NCBI GenBank assembly: GCA_029961685.1
Contig: JARWKL010000003.1
Location: forward strand, 12,323,282-12,387,281
DNA: 64,000 nt
From: Aristolochia californica
Taxonomy: Eukaryota; Streptophyta; Magnoliopsida; Piperales; Aristolochiaceae
Reading direction: 5' to 3'
The notes beneath the pieces are model-generated. The model was not told the DNA's origin. It ran no database searches and saw nothing but the letters and a program-made list of their open reading frames with translations. Below are positions 11,274-21,463 of this stretch, piece by piece. Position 1 is the stretch's first letter. Every line of letters begins with the position of its first letter. The position numbers and the translations under genes were made by a program.

Positions 11274-11762
11274 TGTTGGAAGATAGGCAGAAGCCCACAC
11301 GACCAAGGAAGACCCACATATCCAAGTGTGTTGGAAGATGGGCCCAAACTCACACGACCAAGGAAGGCCCACATATTCAAGAGTGTTGGAAGATGGGCCC
11401 AAGCCCATAAGATATGGACCCACCACAATCACACGAGCTGGTGGGACCCACCATGATCACACGAGGTGGCATAAGAAGTCTTACACAATAAGAAGTCTAA
11501 CAAAGCTAGAATTATTATGGAAACAGGTCTCACATAGGAGTTTCAGTTTAAAGAAGTTTTAGTCATGTTAGTCTTCTATTTATATTGGGTTATTTAATTA
11601 TGTTAGAACTTATTTTTAAGTGTTAGAGTTTGGGTGTAATTGGGACAGAGGTAGTTTAATTGTAAGTAGACTTTATTATTTTCCTCTATTATAAATAGAG
11701 GTTTATATACTCTGATTATAATGAAAATCAATAAAGTATTTATTTTTTCCATAAATTCAACA
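11274..11762 (+). repeat. 5' LTR with internal triplicated GGAAGATGGGCCC module
   Basis: The first 150 bases hold three copies of a roughly 55-bp module beginning TGTTGGAAGAT and containing CCCACACGACCAAGGAAG; the third copy is cut short. A CCTCTATTATAAATAGAGG stretch near 11690 is a plausible TATA region. The end ATTCAACA abuts the primer-binding site. Confidence 0.85.
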
Positions 11763-11774
11763 TGGTATCAGAGC
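11763..11774 (+). promoter_or_regulatory. Primer-binding site TGGTATCAGAGC
   Basis: A perfect canonical tRNA-iMet-type primer-binding site directly after the 5' LTR. Confidence 0.9.
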
Positions 11775-13640
11775 AGGTTCTGTGAGTTGACTTAATGTGA
11801 TCCTTTTCTAATTTATTATCTCTAGCAGTTTAGTTTCGTATTTATCTTTTTTCAGTACCTATACCTGTTATTTGCTTTATGTTTTCTCCTCTATACTAAG
11901 CTTTTCATATTTCATTTATATATTGATGGAAATATATTCGAGTCCACTTTCTGGGAAAAAATAATCTTTTTAATCGGAGTTATCTACAAAGATAAATCGA
12001 TATTTGAAGCAGCAAAGGTCAAATTTAAAGAAAGGTTCGAGTAGCAGTAGAGAGCTTTAACTTTCGAGCTATTTTATGCTATCAAGAATGAGACTTTATA
12101 TGAAGAATTATATATCAAAAGAAATATTTGTAAGTCTATTTTCTTACCTATTCAACAAATTCTCGATATGAGTTTTTTATGTAGGGATATTAATCTTGGA
12201 AGAGTCAATGGTCATGCTGGAAAAAGGGGAAATAATACTTAGTTTGGTAGAGACCGAAATCTATCAGATTATATATCTAATTAGAAGTATATTTTATGAA
12301 GAGAGTTTATAAGTAGATGAAATTTATTTAAGTATAGCTTTACAAGGAGAAAATTTCATGTCAATCTAATCTATACTTAAAGATATATTTGCATTGGAAG
12401 AATCAAGGGTCATATTGGTATCATATTGCATTGAAAATCCGAGTTTAAGACAATTGTTTTGGGTCACTTTTTAAGTTATTGTTATTGATCAACTATATCA
12501 CTGCCATACTACATCTATGTTATTTGGTTCAAGCTGGGATCACTACTATTACCTCCCAGGTTGAGGGGGAAAAGTAAAAGAAGTACAAGAAAGAGGTATT
12601 TTATTCCATATGTTGTGGTAAGTATTATGTGACCAATAGATTCAAGAAAGGGGGAGCACAAAACATGAAGATTTTGCATTTAAGAAGAAATTTTTGCAAC
12701 AAAGAAAATTGAAGACCAAGAATCTTGACTGGCAATAATAATTGTGGTAATTATTGGTGATACCTGACTTGGCTCGACTCGGTTCTTTTTCTCCGACTCG
12801 ATTACTATTTTGAGGTATTCACAACAAATTATTTAGCCAACATATTATTTGGTGCAAATACTCGCATCGGATTATTTCATGGGTCATTTAGAAGGATTTT
12901 TATTATTTTGGTTCATATTATAGGGCCCAGGCCCATTTCAGCTGCAGTTATTGTATCTCTTTGGATGAGACATTATTATTGAAGAAGTGGTGGCCTCAAC
13001 ATCCTATCTTCCTCTTTACCCATTACCTATTGGTTATTTGACAACCGTACTCCTAACATCCATTATTTGACTCTCACATACTTCTTTGGGCCAACCTCTT
13101 GCGTATTGCTTCGATTGGGAGTTTAAGTCCATCATGGTTGGGTGTTTTAAGTCCATTGAGACTTTTTTATATTTACCCGTGGGTCTTTTATGGCCATCTT
13201 GTGAATGACAAGCATTATCCACGTATCACGTCTTTTATTGTCGTCTTGTGAATGACAAACATTTATCATGTATCACGTCTTTTATCGCCGTCTTGTGAAT
13301 GACATGCATTTATCACCCACTTCTACCTATGAGAGTCGATGCCCAGGTGGGGACACCGTGATGGAGGAGCTTATTACTACATATATGTTATCCCCTTTGA
13401 TTGGTATTTATAACTCCTACCACTTGAGAGTTGTTGTCCTATGGAGGGACACGGTGATGGAAGAGTTTTACTACACTTCTTAGCACTGCGTATAAACCCA
13501 CTACATGCGAAAGATAGGAGTGGCACTACCTGCGAATGATAGGAGTGTGCCCTACATCCAACATGGGTTATGACTAGAGTCTGGAGCAATATCATATGGC
13601 TTGGAGTGGTTTTACTCCCACTTATCTTATGCCAGTTGGG

Positions 13641-13722
13641 TGTTAAGCACCTAGCCAATACTACCTAAAAGACCGGCCTGTTAGGAGCGGAAAGCATAAG
13701 TACTTAACCCAGGACCATAATA
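13641..13722 (-). repeat. 82-bp LTR of the TRIM (its 3' LTR)
   Basis: Matches 13949-14030 over its full 82 bases with about a dozen substitutions. Ends TA where the partner ends CA. Confidence 0.85.
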
Positions 13723-13948
13723 TCACACCCCACCTTCGCGAGCCAACGACCACAGCTGCGCAACAACACTAGCCAGACTGCGATAATACCTAGACACAAC
13801 TTACCAATATTTTAATCCAGCCTTTGCACCGGCGCAATGACACTGGCCCAACCTAGGGCTTATCACAAAGACCTACCAGTATTTTAATTTGGCATTTGCG
13901 CGTCCTGGGACTCGAACTTGCGACGTGGGAGCCTGCTCTGATACCAAA

Positions 13949-14030
13949 TGTTAAACACCTAGCTAATACTACCCAAAAGACCGGCCTGATAGGAGTGAAA
14001 GGCATAAGTACTTAACTCCTGACCATAACA
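13949..14030 (-). repeat. 82-bp LTR of the TRIM (its 5' LTR)
   Basis: Adjoins the primer-binding site. Short inverted termini TGTTA...TAACA are intact. Confidence 0.85.
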
Positions 14031-14173
14031 TTGGGCCTCATGGAAGAGAGCACCAGCGTGAGGGGGAGTGTTGGAAGAAATGGAGGACTACCATTTTTAT
14101 GAGAAGATCATATACATCATTTGCAGCAAACTAGGAGTTCATGATGTTCCCTCACCTGCATCTTGAGGGGGAG

Positions 14174-14656
14174 TGTTGGAAGATGGACCCAAGCCCACAC
14201 GACCAAGGAAGGCCCATATATCCAAGTGTATTGGAAGATGGGCCTAAGCCCACATGACCAAGGAAAGCCCACATATCAAGTGTTGGAAGATGGGCCCAAG
14301 CCCATAAGATATGGACCCACCATGATCACACGAGTTGGTAGAACCCACCATGATCACGTGAGGTGGCATGATGAATCTTACACAATAAAAAGTCTTACAG
14401 AGCCAGAATTATTATGGAAACAAGACTCACAAAAGAATTTCAGTTAGAGGTGTTTTAGTCATGTTAGTCTTCTATTTATATTTGGTTATTTAATTATCCT
14501 ATGACTTATCTTTAAGTGTTAGAGTTTGGGTGTAATTGAGACAAATGTAGTTTAATTGTAATTGGACTCTACTACCTTCATCTATTATAAATAGAGGTTC
14601 ATATACTTTGATTATAATAAGTCAATGAAGTATTTCTTTTTTCCATAAATTCAACA
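14174..14656 (+). repeat. 3' LTR of the 11274-14656 element
   Basis: About 483 bp, matching 11274-11762 including the triplicated module, though its third module copy is shorter. It ends ATTCAACA, followed by AGAAC. Confidence 0.85.
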
Positions 14657-15917
14657 AGAACGTTGATTTACATATAGCATAGTTCACATCCACCAGTGGG
14701 AGGGAGATAAGGTGACTTTTGAATGGGAGCACGCCACTCTCTCAACTGGTTTTTGATGGCTCGTACTAGGCATGATAGTGGCCGCTCGTCCATAAGAGAC
14801 TTCTAATGCTGCTCTTCATCTTGCTTCTCTCCATGTGACCTCTCTTCATGTTTCTCCTGTTCATGTGAACCTTCTTCATCTTGCTAGTCTCCATGTTTTT
14901 CCTCTTCATCTTGCTCTTTGTTAGGCCGTCCTTCTTAATCTTTCTGATGTACATGTCACCCGTCTTATTCTCCATTACCATTCAAGCCTCTCATATGAAG
15001 GTCCCCATGCCTAACCTCCAAATCAGGTCGTAGCTCTTCATGGGGCTCCATCCCCTCCATGGATGTCAGGCAAGTGAACGTTGGCACTGCACAAGCAAAC
15101 AACCCCATTACTTTCTCCACCTTAGCATCCAACATCTCAACTTTATCGCTCAAAGATTCCAATGTAACCTACAAAAAATTGAGGTTACTTTCAAGTTCCT
15201 GCAATATATAAAAGCAGACCATGTTGGTATTTACTAAAGAGTATGCCTACCCTTTGGCTCTAGTGATATGGATTGATGAAGAAATCAATAACTCATTTTC
15301 TATGGGAGTTTCCAGTCCCATTATATGCACCTGTTATAATAAATAATTTAGATCTACATAACACCAATTCAATACAAATGCCCACAACGCGAAGACATAT
15401 GAAAACCATGTGAAGCACCCTAGAAGCTTGTACAAATTGAGCTTTGACGATATTGTGCCTTGACAAGTGTAGTCCATGGCAACTCACCTTTACAGTCGCA
15501 AGAATGCCCTAGGTATTGAAGGTGTGTACATAGTGGTGAACTCCTTGAACTATCCCTACAAGAATAACAACCCTCAATCTTAGCAAAATTCAGGTTTTAG
15601 CACGATATGAACATAGAACAAGGAACTGGGTATTTAAGATTACTTACTACTAGCGTCAATATACATCCACCGAGGAAATGTCCATTTTTCAAAAGTAGAG
15701 TTGCATTTCCTCTTGGGGTAAAACTGGCAATACCGATAGAAACCTATGAATAGGCTCCAAACATGTCTACATCATCAATATACTTAAACAGTTGTCCCTT
15801 CAACTCTCCATAAGAATTTATAAATAAAAAGTCAATAAAAATGATTAAAATGCCCAAACAATGTCTCTCATGTCATTGCCCTCCACCACAGGGGCATTGA
15901 ACTTGTTGAAAGTGTGG
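14657..15917 (-). other. Unclassified sequence with weak protein-like traces on the minus strand
   Basis: Minus-strand frames at 14965-15162 (a heptad-like SDKVEMLDAKVEKVM stretch) and 14766-14981 (Lys/Met-rich, repeated KM.R.NM) have a coding-like look. So does a short run near 15660-15890. I cannot assign a family; a decayed transposon with a coiled-coil protein is one possibility. The CTTCATCTTGCT/CTCCATGT repeats at 14810-14925 explain the Lys/Met-rich frame as simple-sequence repetition. Confidence 0.3.
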
Positions 15918-17382
15918 TGTTGACCTAGGTTCACTCATTCTCTAGTTTTGATGATAACAAGACTCAAGCTAAGTAAGCTAAATTTTTTTTAACTCTATAG
16001 CATTTCAGATGTAGTTTCCTTCAAGTAACTCATTTACAAGGTCTATGAGGAAGATCCAGCAAGTCCAACTGAAGAGCTCAAGCTGAAATAAAGACTTGAT
16101 CACATTGAAGAAACACCTTAAAGAGGAATGAAGAATTGAAGACCTAGAGTTTAGGCAAAGTAGAAAATTTTCAAGAATTCTAGCAATTAAAGAAAGCATG
16201 CGTCTAGTTTCTGAACCTTATGTATGAATTTTCTTTTGGAGCATGATTTGGAGCAAACTATTTTCAAAATCGTGTTTTCAAACTCATACAAATGTTTTTG
16301 AAAATTTTCATTCACTTAGAATTGACCTAAATCATGCTTTGCACTTAACTGTATACATTGCAAAAAAATACAGATTGATCGATAATACATAAAAAAAAAC
16401 CTCCAATATACATACTTGATCGATCAATTTTATAGGCATTATGATCGATCAACCAGAATGCCAATAGGTTGGTTTATAAATCTTGACCACTCAACCCCTG
16501 TAAACATGATTGATCAACCAGAAAATTATAGGTAGAAGTTATAAAACATGATCAATTAATCGAGGAACTGCTAAGGTAGCGTATAATGCATTGGTTGATC
16601 AACCCTAGAAGTAGATTGATCAACCCTCCATAAAGCTTAAAAATTCACTTTGATCGATGTTTTGATCAATCATAAGGCCATATGGACTCCAACATATAGT
16701 CATTTGAGGTCGATTGATCAATTAATGAAAAAATATGACTAATCAACCTTCAATGTAGCTTTTTGGATAATGGTCTAAGACGACTAGTTTCACCAAGAAA
16801 CTTATAAATAAGGACCCCATCTTGTCCTTTAACAACTAATGAGCCTTTATTGTTAAACCTACTCACTCAAAATGTATTTTCAAGTGCAATTTTTTTACCT
16901 TACCCATTTGCAAGAGAAAAATCAGATTTCAATCAAATTCTTCAAAACTCTTACAGTCTCTTGGCATTCTTAGTTCCTTCAAGATCAAAAATGATCTCTT
17001 ATTTGTGCCTAACATGCTAGAATCTTGGAGACACTCTAGGAGTGGCTATCTCTCATTAATGGTGTAATTTTTTGCATTTCACTTTTTTTATTTTCACTTT
17101 CTTCGCAAGGGATTTTTAGAGCATTTTAGTCTAAAAAGGAATTTCACAGTAGCGCTAGTGTAATTGAGTATTACAAAGATTTGTCTCTTTTGTAATTTTA
17201 GCTAATAGAGTTTATTAGTAAAATTCTCTTGTGTAAAATGTTGGACAATGATTACCACTAGAGAGCATCGAAAATAAAAAATCTTGGCCTCCTTGTGGTG
17301 TGTGCCTATTTGTCCTTCCACTCTTTTTTGTATATTTAGCACTTAAGCACTCTCTCCTCTTGAGAAGCCACCTGGACCAACA
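15918..17382 (+). mobile_element. Solo LTR of a copia-type element, 1465 bp, duplication TGTGG
   Basis: The segment begins TGTTGACCTAGG and ends CCTGGACCAACA. It is flanked on both sides by TGTGG (15913-15917 and 17383-17387), a perfect target-site duplication. No primer-binding site, polypurine tract or internal sequence adjoins it, as expected after recombination between the two LTRs of a full element. From 16370 to 16760 it carries many copies of TTGATCGATCAA-like words. The same LTR type, followed by a copia gag, occurs interrupted at 52730-56734, which identifies the family. Strand is inferred from that copy. Confidence 0.85.
16370..16760. repeat. Cluster of TGATCGATCA words inside the solo LTR
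   Basis: Variants of TTGATCGATCAACC recur about every 30-70 bases, some reduced to TTGATCAACC or GATCAAT. The word is palindromic. A similar cluster is at 52780-53160. Confidence 0.75.
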
Positions 17383-17603
17383 TGTGGTTGTTATTTTGGA
17401 CTCACACCTGACAAGACTGCATTGTCATGAGGTTTCAACATTCCCACATAAGTTAATAGACATGCCATGACATTTCAACCCCCAAACCATGGCTATGCCT
17501 TATAGTCTAAATATTATAAAATACCCCTCCTCAAGAACCCACAATGGCTTCCCAGTTATGAACTATATAGTCCATGATAGAGCTACTTGCCCCAATTGAG
17601 GAT

Positions 17604-17800
17604 TGTTGGGTATACGACCAAAGTCCCAGATTGGCTAGAAGTGGGGAGGATCATGGATATATAAGTGTGGACACTATCTCTATTGGTATGAGGCCTTTTG
17701 GGGTAAAACCCAAGAGCAAATCCATGAGGGCTTATGCCCAAAGTGGACAATATCATACCAATGTGGAGAAAGATAGTGTCCATAGTCCTTACAAGGATAT
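17604..17800 (+). repeat. Probable LTR or TRIM fragment of the GTCCCACATTGG type
   Basis: Starts TGTTGGGTATACGACC and contains AAAGTCCCAGATTGGCTAGA, then TATATAAGTGTGGACACTATC, GTATGAGGCCTTTTGGGGTA and GGGCTTATGCCCAAAGTGGA. From memory these words are characteristic of short repetitive LTRs common in dicot genomes. The 3' border is unclear and no second copy lies in the window, so family and completeness are uncertain. Confidence 0.45.
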
Positions 17801-19041
17801 TCTATGAAAAAGACCAAACGGAGTTCAGTCTATTGCTTGGAAGCACACATTAGGGAAGGCATAGTCATTGATGTGGATCTTGAAGACTCATAACTCGAGG
17901 TCAAGGTTACCCTTTTTTATTTTATACATTGCAAAAAAAAAAAAAAATAGATAATCAATGCAATGTAAGAAGATTAGTTCATGGTAATATCATAATGTCA
18001 AGTAAAAAGGATTATCACCACTCTAGAGGGACGACCACCACCGGATGCTCCACTCTCCATTAGTGGGATAGGATCTAGTGAGGCTGATGAGGTTGGGGCT
18101 AGGTTTGATGGGTCATCACTTGATGATGAAAGGATCAGCTTTTGGATGCTCTTATTCACCTTTTGCTTGTTTGTAAGCTAACAATCCGTCAACTTTGTGT
18201 TAATAATAAGTAAATTTTCCTTGTGTATAAGAAAATAAGAAAATAAGAAAATCAATCCTAACTTATAAGATGAAGATACGCACTCTAATGAAATCAATAT
18301 AAAATAGCACATTCAAAAATGAATGAGAGGTCAATACTTTCATTGACCCCTATAATACAAAAAATAGTACCATGTTAGCTATATTAGGTGAACTAGGTTA
18401 AAGTGTTGTATAATACTATATTATGAACTTATCTAGTTTGACATTACAAGTATGTTATAGTTTAGAAACGTATGATATAACCTAGTCTACCAAGTTTTAT
18501 GATATATACTCTCTACACTACATACTTGTGTGACACAAATCAATTTTAACTTTGTTAACAGTAAATAATATGATACATATATTACTATGTTACTTACAAA
18601 TAAGGTACTAGGTCACAGAGTAATAACATACTATATTGTGGTTTAACCTAATATTATTTTATATTAGGTTACACAGTGATAATATACTATGTTACTATAA
18701 GGTTTATTTGCTTTCAACAAACAATACACATGAATACAAATACTAATTTAAAAGGTAGAAAGTCTAAGTTATAATAGTTACTTTCCATCAATGAAAATTA
18801 TAATATTCACTTTTTATTTCCAATTAGCGTTCAACTATCTAACTACTACTATCCAACCGATCATGAAACCTCCACAATACAAATACTTCCTTTGTCCTTT
18901 AAAAAAGATGCAAGTAAACTAAGAGAACATATAACAAAAAATACATTCCTATAAACTATTTTTCAAGTACCCCTTTAAATTTATTGATGTTAGTAGTCTT
19001 CTCGATAAAATATAATATTAAGTTACTTACATACATTGTAC
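17801..19041. other. AT-rich spacer, nothing firmly recognised
   Basis: The minus strand at 18000-18160 reads without a stop as a Ser/Pro-rich stretch (SSSSDDPSNL, SGASGGGRPS) and may be the end of a decayed gene. A short palindrome AACCTAATAT...ATATTAGGTT lies near 18647-18672. No element ends were found. Confidence 0.35.
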
Positions 19042-19060
19042 TAAGGGCCTATTAGTGCAT

Positions 19061-19090
19061 AGCGTAAGTGAAATGTATTTCACTTACGCT
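19061..19090. repeat. Perfect palindrome, 14-bp arms
   Basis: AGCGTAAGTGAAAT, spacer GT, then its exact reverse complement. Confidence 0.9.
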
Positions 19091-19186
19091 GGGGAAAGTG
19101 GACCGAAACGTGTTAGTGCGCACCGTAAGTGACGGGGGAAAGTGAAATACAGTTGTATTTTGCTTTCCCCCGTTTCAGGCATAAAA

Positions 19187-19236
19187 CGATGGTAAGTGAA
19201 ATCAGAGGAGTCGAGCTCTGATTTCACTTACCATCG
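19187..19236. repeat. Perfect inverted repeat, 21-bp arms, 8-base spacer
   Basis: The left arm starts CGATGGTAAGTGAAATCAG and the right arm is its exact complement. The same GTAAGTGAAAT core occurs in the palindrome at 19061. Confidence 0.9.
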
Positions 19237-19552
19237 CTCAAATACATCTCGGTCTCGGGCTGTCGGGGAGGAAGCTCTGTCGAACAAGGTTTTGGAGAAA
19301 TTTTTTTTTCTCTCTCGCGACCTTCGATTTCTCTTCTCTCTCGGCCTTCCTCTCCTCTCCCTCTCGACCTCCGTCGCAGAGGACAGGAGGCCGAGCCTCT
19401 ACCGCATAGCCTCTTGGCCTCCTTCTCTTCTCCCTCTCAGCGTACCGTCGGAGCGCCGCCTCCGTCGTCGTTGGCCCGCCGCCTCTGTCGCCATTGCCCG
19501 CTGGCCCGTCGTCGTAGTCTCCCGCCGCTGAGGAAGACGACGCGCGCGGAAG

Positions 19553-19597
19553 ACGATGGTTTAATTTTTCCTAAGTTAGGAAAAATTAAACCGTCGT
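19553..19597. repeat. Inverted repeat, 20-bp arms with one mismatch, 5-base spacer
   Basis: ACGATGGTTTAATTTTTCCT is mirrored by AGGAAAAATTAAACCGTCGT. It marks the right border of the GC-rich core. Confidence 0.9.
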
Positions 19598-20598
19598 AAA
19601 AATAATAATTTATATTTTTAATTTATAAAATAATTATTTTTATTTATTTAATATATTTATTTTATAATTACTATATTAAATTAGTGAATTAATAGTCATG
19701 ATTAAAATATTATTAAATTAAATATTTTATAAATTATTTTTATTTAATTATCCCATTGCTATAATTAATTAAACCAATGGTTTAAAATTTTGTGACAATA
19801 TATTATTAATTATTAATACATAAAAATATATTATGTTATTGATAAATATATATTTATTTATTATATTAAATTAGTGGTTTTTAATGTTAAAGCAATCTTA
19901 TGTTATTAAAAAATAATTTATTTATTTATTATATTCACTTAAGTTATTTTTTTATTTTTTTATTTTTTTATAATTTATTCTAGTCGCACTTACTCAGAGG
20001 GAGTCTGCAGTACAATCTGCAAGAGTATCATATTATCGAGATATTTTAGCAATTCAGATGTGGCAAAATTATTGACTATTATGTTTTAATGCCGCTAAAT
20101 ATTTTTTGTGTTGTACTTTTGTATGAACAAATATAATTTTTCTATATTAAAAAAGTGATTGAGTTATATTTGTATTATTATTTTTTATTATTACGATATT
20201 TGTGTAGTACGCTATGTAGTATGATATTTGTATAATTATTTCATATTTAGATATTACAAAATTAAAATTTGATTACAATTTTAATTATATAAAAGTAAGC
20301 ATTTGTTTAATTATTATATTTAATATATTTTATTTATTAAATAATATTAATTTAATTTTCTGATAATCAGATATATCAAAATATTTTATTTAATAAATAA
20401 TCTATATGCACTTTACACTGCACTTTCCATTGTACAAACTAACACAAACAAGTACTTTACACTGCACTTTCCTTTCCATTGTGCACACTAACACAAACAA
20501 GTACTTTACATTTCCTCTCACTTTCCCCATTGAAAATACTTTTCATTGTATTCTACTTTCCCTCCGCACTTATATTGTGCACTAACCCCCCCCCCTAA

Positions 20599-21455
20599 GT
20601 TAAATTATCTTTAAGTATTATGCTATCGACTAAGTTGTCAGCATGTTATTGTTAACTAACAAAGAACAACATGGAGGGTCTTTCCACCATTAATCTTAAT
20701 TCTCAACTATATTCGCTACATTATATGTTTATTTTGTGTCATGCAACAACTATAGAGTGCAATTCCAAGTAAATTTAGGAAAACATACAAGAAAGAATAA
20801 ATACTTAGAAACTATTTTTCTATGACACACCACAAGCACTTATTTCAAACCCTATTGCTGAAGCACAAAGAACATTATTGTGATTATGTTAGGGGGAGAT
20901 TTGCACTTGTTACACAAATACGTTTACAAACTAGTCAATTTTTTTACTATAGGTTGGTTTGACCCATTTGTAAGGTTAATTATATGGGGCACCGAAGGTT
21001 GTATTAGGTGGAATTATACATGAGAAAAATGGTCCAACATGGCTAACCTTTATCAAATTAGTCAAAACTCTCTCATTATAGTTTACTCATACTTTTTGAA
21101 TCTAAGAGAAATATAAAGTCATCAATAATGGGCTAGACGGTTCTCCCCATAATGAAATATTAAGTATAAACAAAGGCAACCATAGAATATTACGAAATTG
21201 TGACTTACAAACTAGTGCATTTTATATTTCTTGAGCTAAATATTTCTACTATAATGAAGGACAAAGACCAGGTAAAATGCATTCATTTGGAAATCACTAT
21301 TTTTTAAGAGAATTCAAATGTATTAATTCCTAAGTGCAACCATAGAGTACTCATTTTTTTATGAAATAATGACAAAGTAAAATAAAAAAGAATAGCAATT
21401 GTACCTTGCAATTAAGTGACTAGAGGGTGATCATATAGTTTTATTAAAAATATTC
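20599..21455. other. AT-rich spacer, nothing recognised
   Basis: No frames with domain traces or paired repeats were seen. Confidence 0.45.
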
Positions 21456-21463
21456 TTCTATGT

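Larger units (their letters stand above)
13641..14030 (-). mobile_element. Complete miniature LTR retrotransposon (TRIM/SMART class), 390 bp, duplication TTGGG
   Basis: Two direct repeats of exactly 82 bp, 13641-13722 and 13949-14030, begin TGTTAAGCACC/TGTTAAACACC and end CATAATA/CATAACA. On the minus strand the right repeat is the 5' LTR. GCTCTGATACCA at 13935-13946 is the reverse complement of the TGGTATCAGAGC primer-binding site, two bases from that LTR. A G-rich tract (AAGGTGGGGTGTGA, minus strand) adjoins the other LTR. The flanking pentamers are both TTGGG (13636-13640 and 14031-14035). The 226-bp interior has no coding capacity. Next to the primer-binding site, the minus strand reads AAGTTCGAGTCCC, a tRNA B-box-like word. 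It lies inside the larger element at 11274 in reverse orientation and is therefore younger than it. Confidence 0.9.
11274..14656 (+). mobile_element. Non-coding LTR retrotransposon, complete, 3.4 kb, duplication AGAAT/AGAAC
   Basis: The LTRs are 11274-11762 and 14174-14656. Both start TGTTGGAAGAT and end AATTCAACA. A primer-binding site TGGTATCAGAGC follows the first LTR (11763-11774), and a polypurine tract TCTTGAGGGGGAG (14161-14173) precedes the second. Flanking pentamers are AGAAT and AGAAC, a duplication with one change. The 2.4-kb interior has no gag, protease, integrase or reverse transcriptase. It shares its first 700 bp and its final segments with the element at 8892 and includes the nested TRIM at 13641-14030. 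It is a non-autonomous element dependent on an unidentified partner. Confidence 0.85.
19045..20595. mobile_element. Non-autonomous Harbinger-like element with subterminal palindromes
   Basis: The left end reads GGGCCTATTAGTGCA. The right end, read on the other strand, is a run of G followed by TTAGTGCACAATAT. Both are flanked by TAA (19042-19044 and 20596-20598), the TWA-type duplication of PIF/Harbinger. Large palindromes stand at 19061-19090, 19133-19172, 19187-19236 and 19553-19597. The right subterminal part has a tandem duplication of about 52 bp (CTTTACACTGCACTTTCC, then AACACAAACAAGTA). A GC-rich core (19240-19560) lies between AT-rich arms. No transposase is present. A second copy, interrupted by a copia element, is at 36083-43358. 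The superfamily assignment rests only on the TAA and the terminal G-run. Confidence 0.65.

Noticed and set aside
14766..14981. Lys/Met-rich protein
   Set aside because: It is the translation of a simple CTTCATCTTGCT/CTCCATGT repetition.
19196..19531. 111-codon protein gene
   Set aside because: It begins inside a palindrome and runs through a GC-rich core with no domain; the composition (Arg, Ser, Leu, Pro) is what such DNA gives in any frame.
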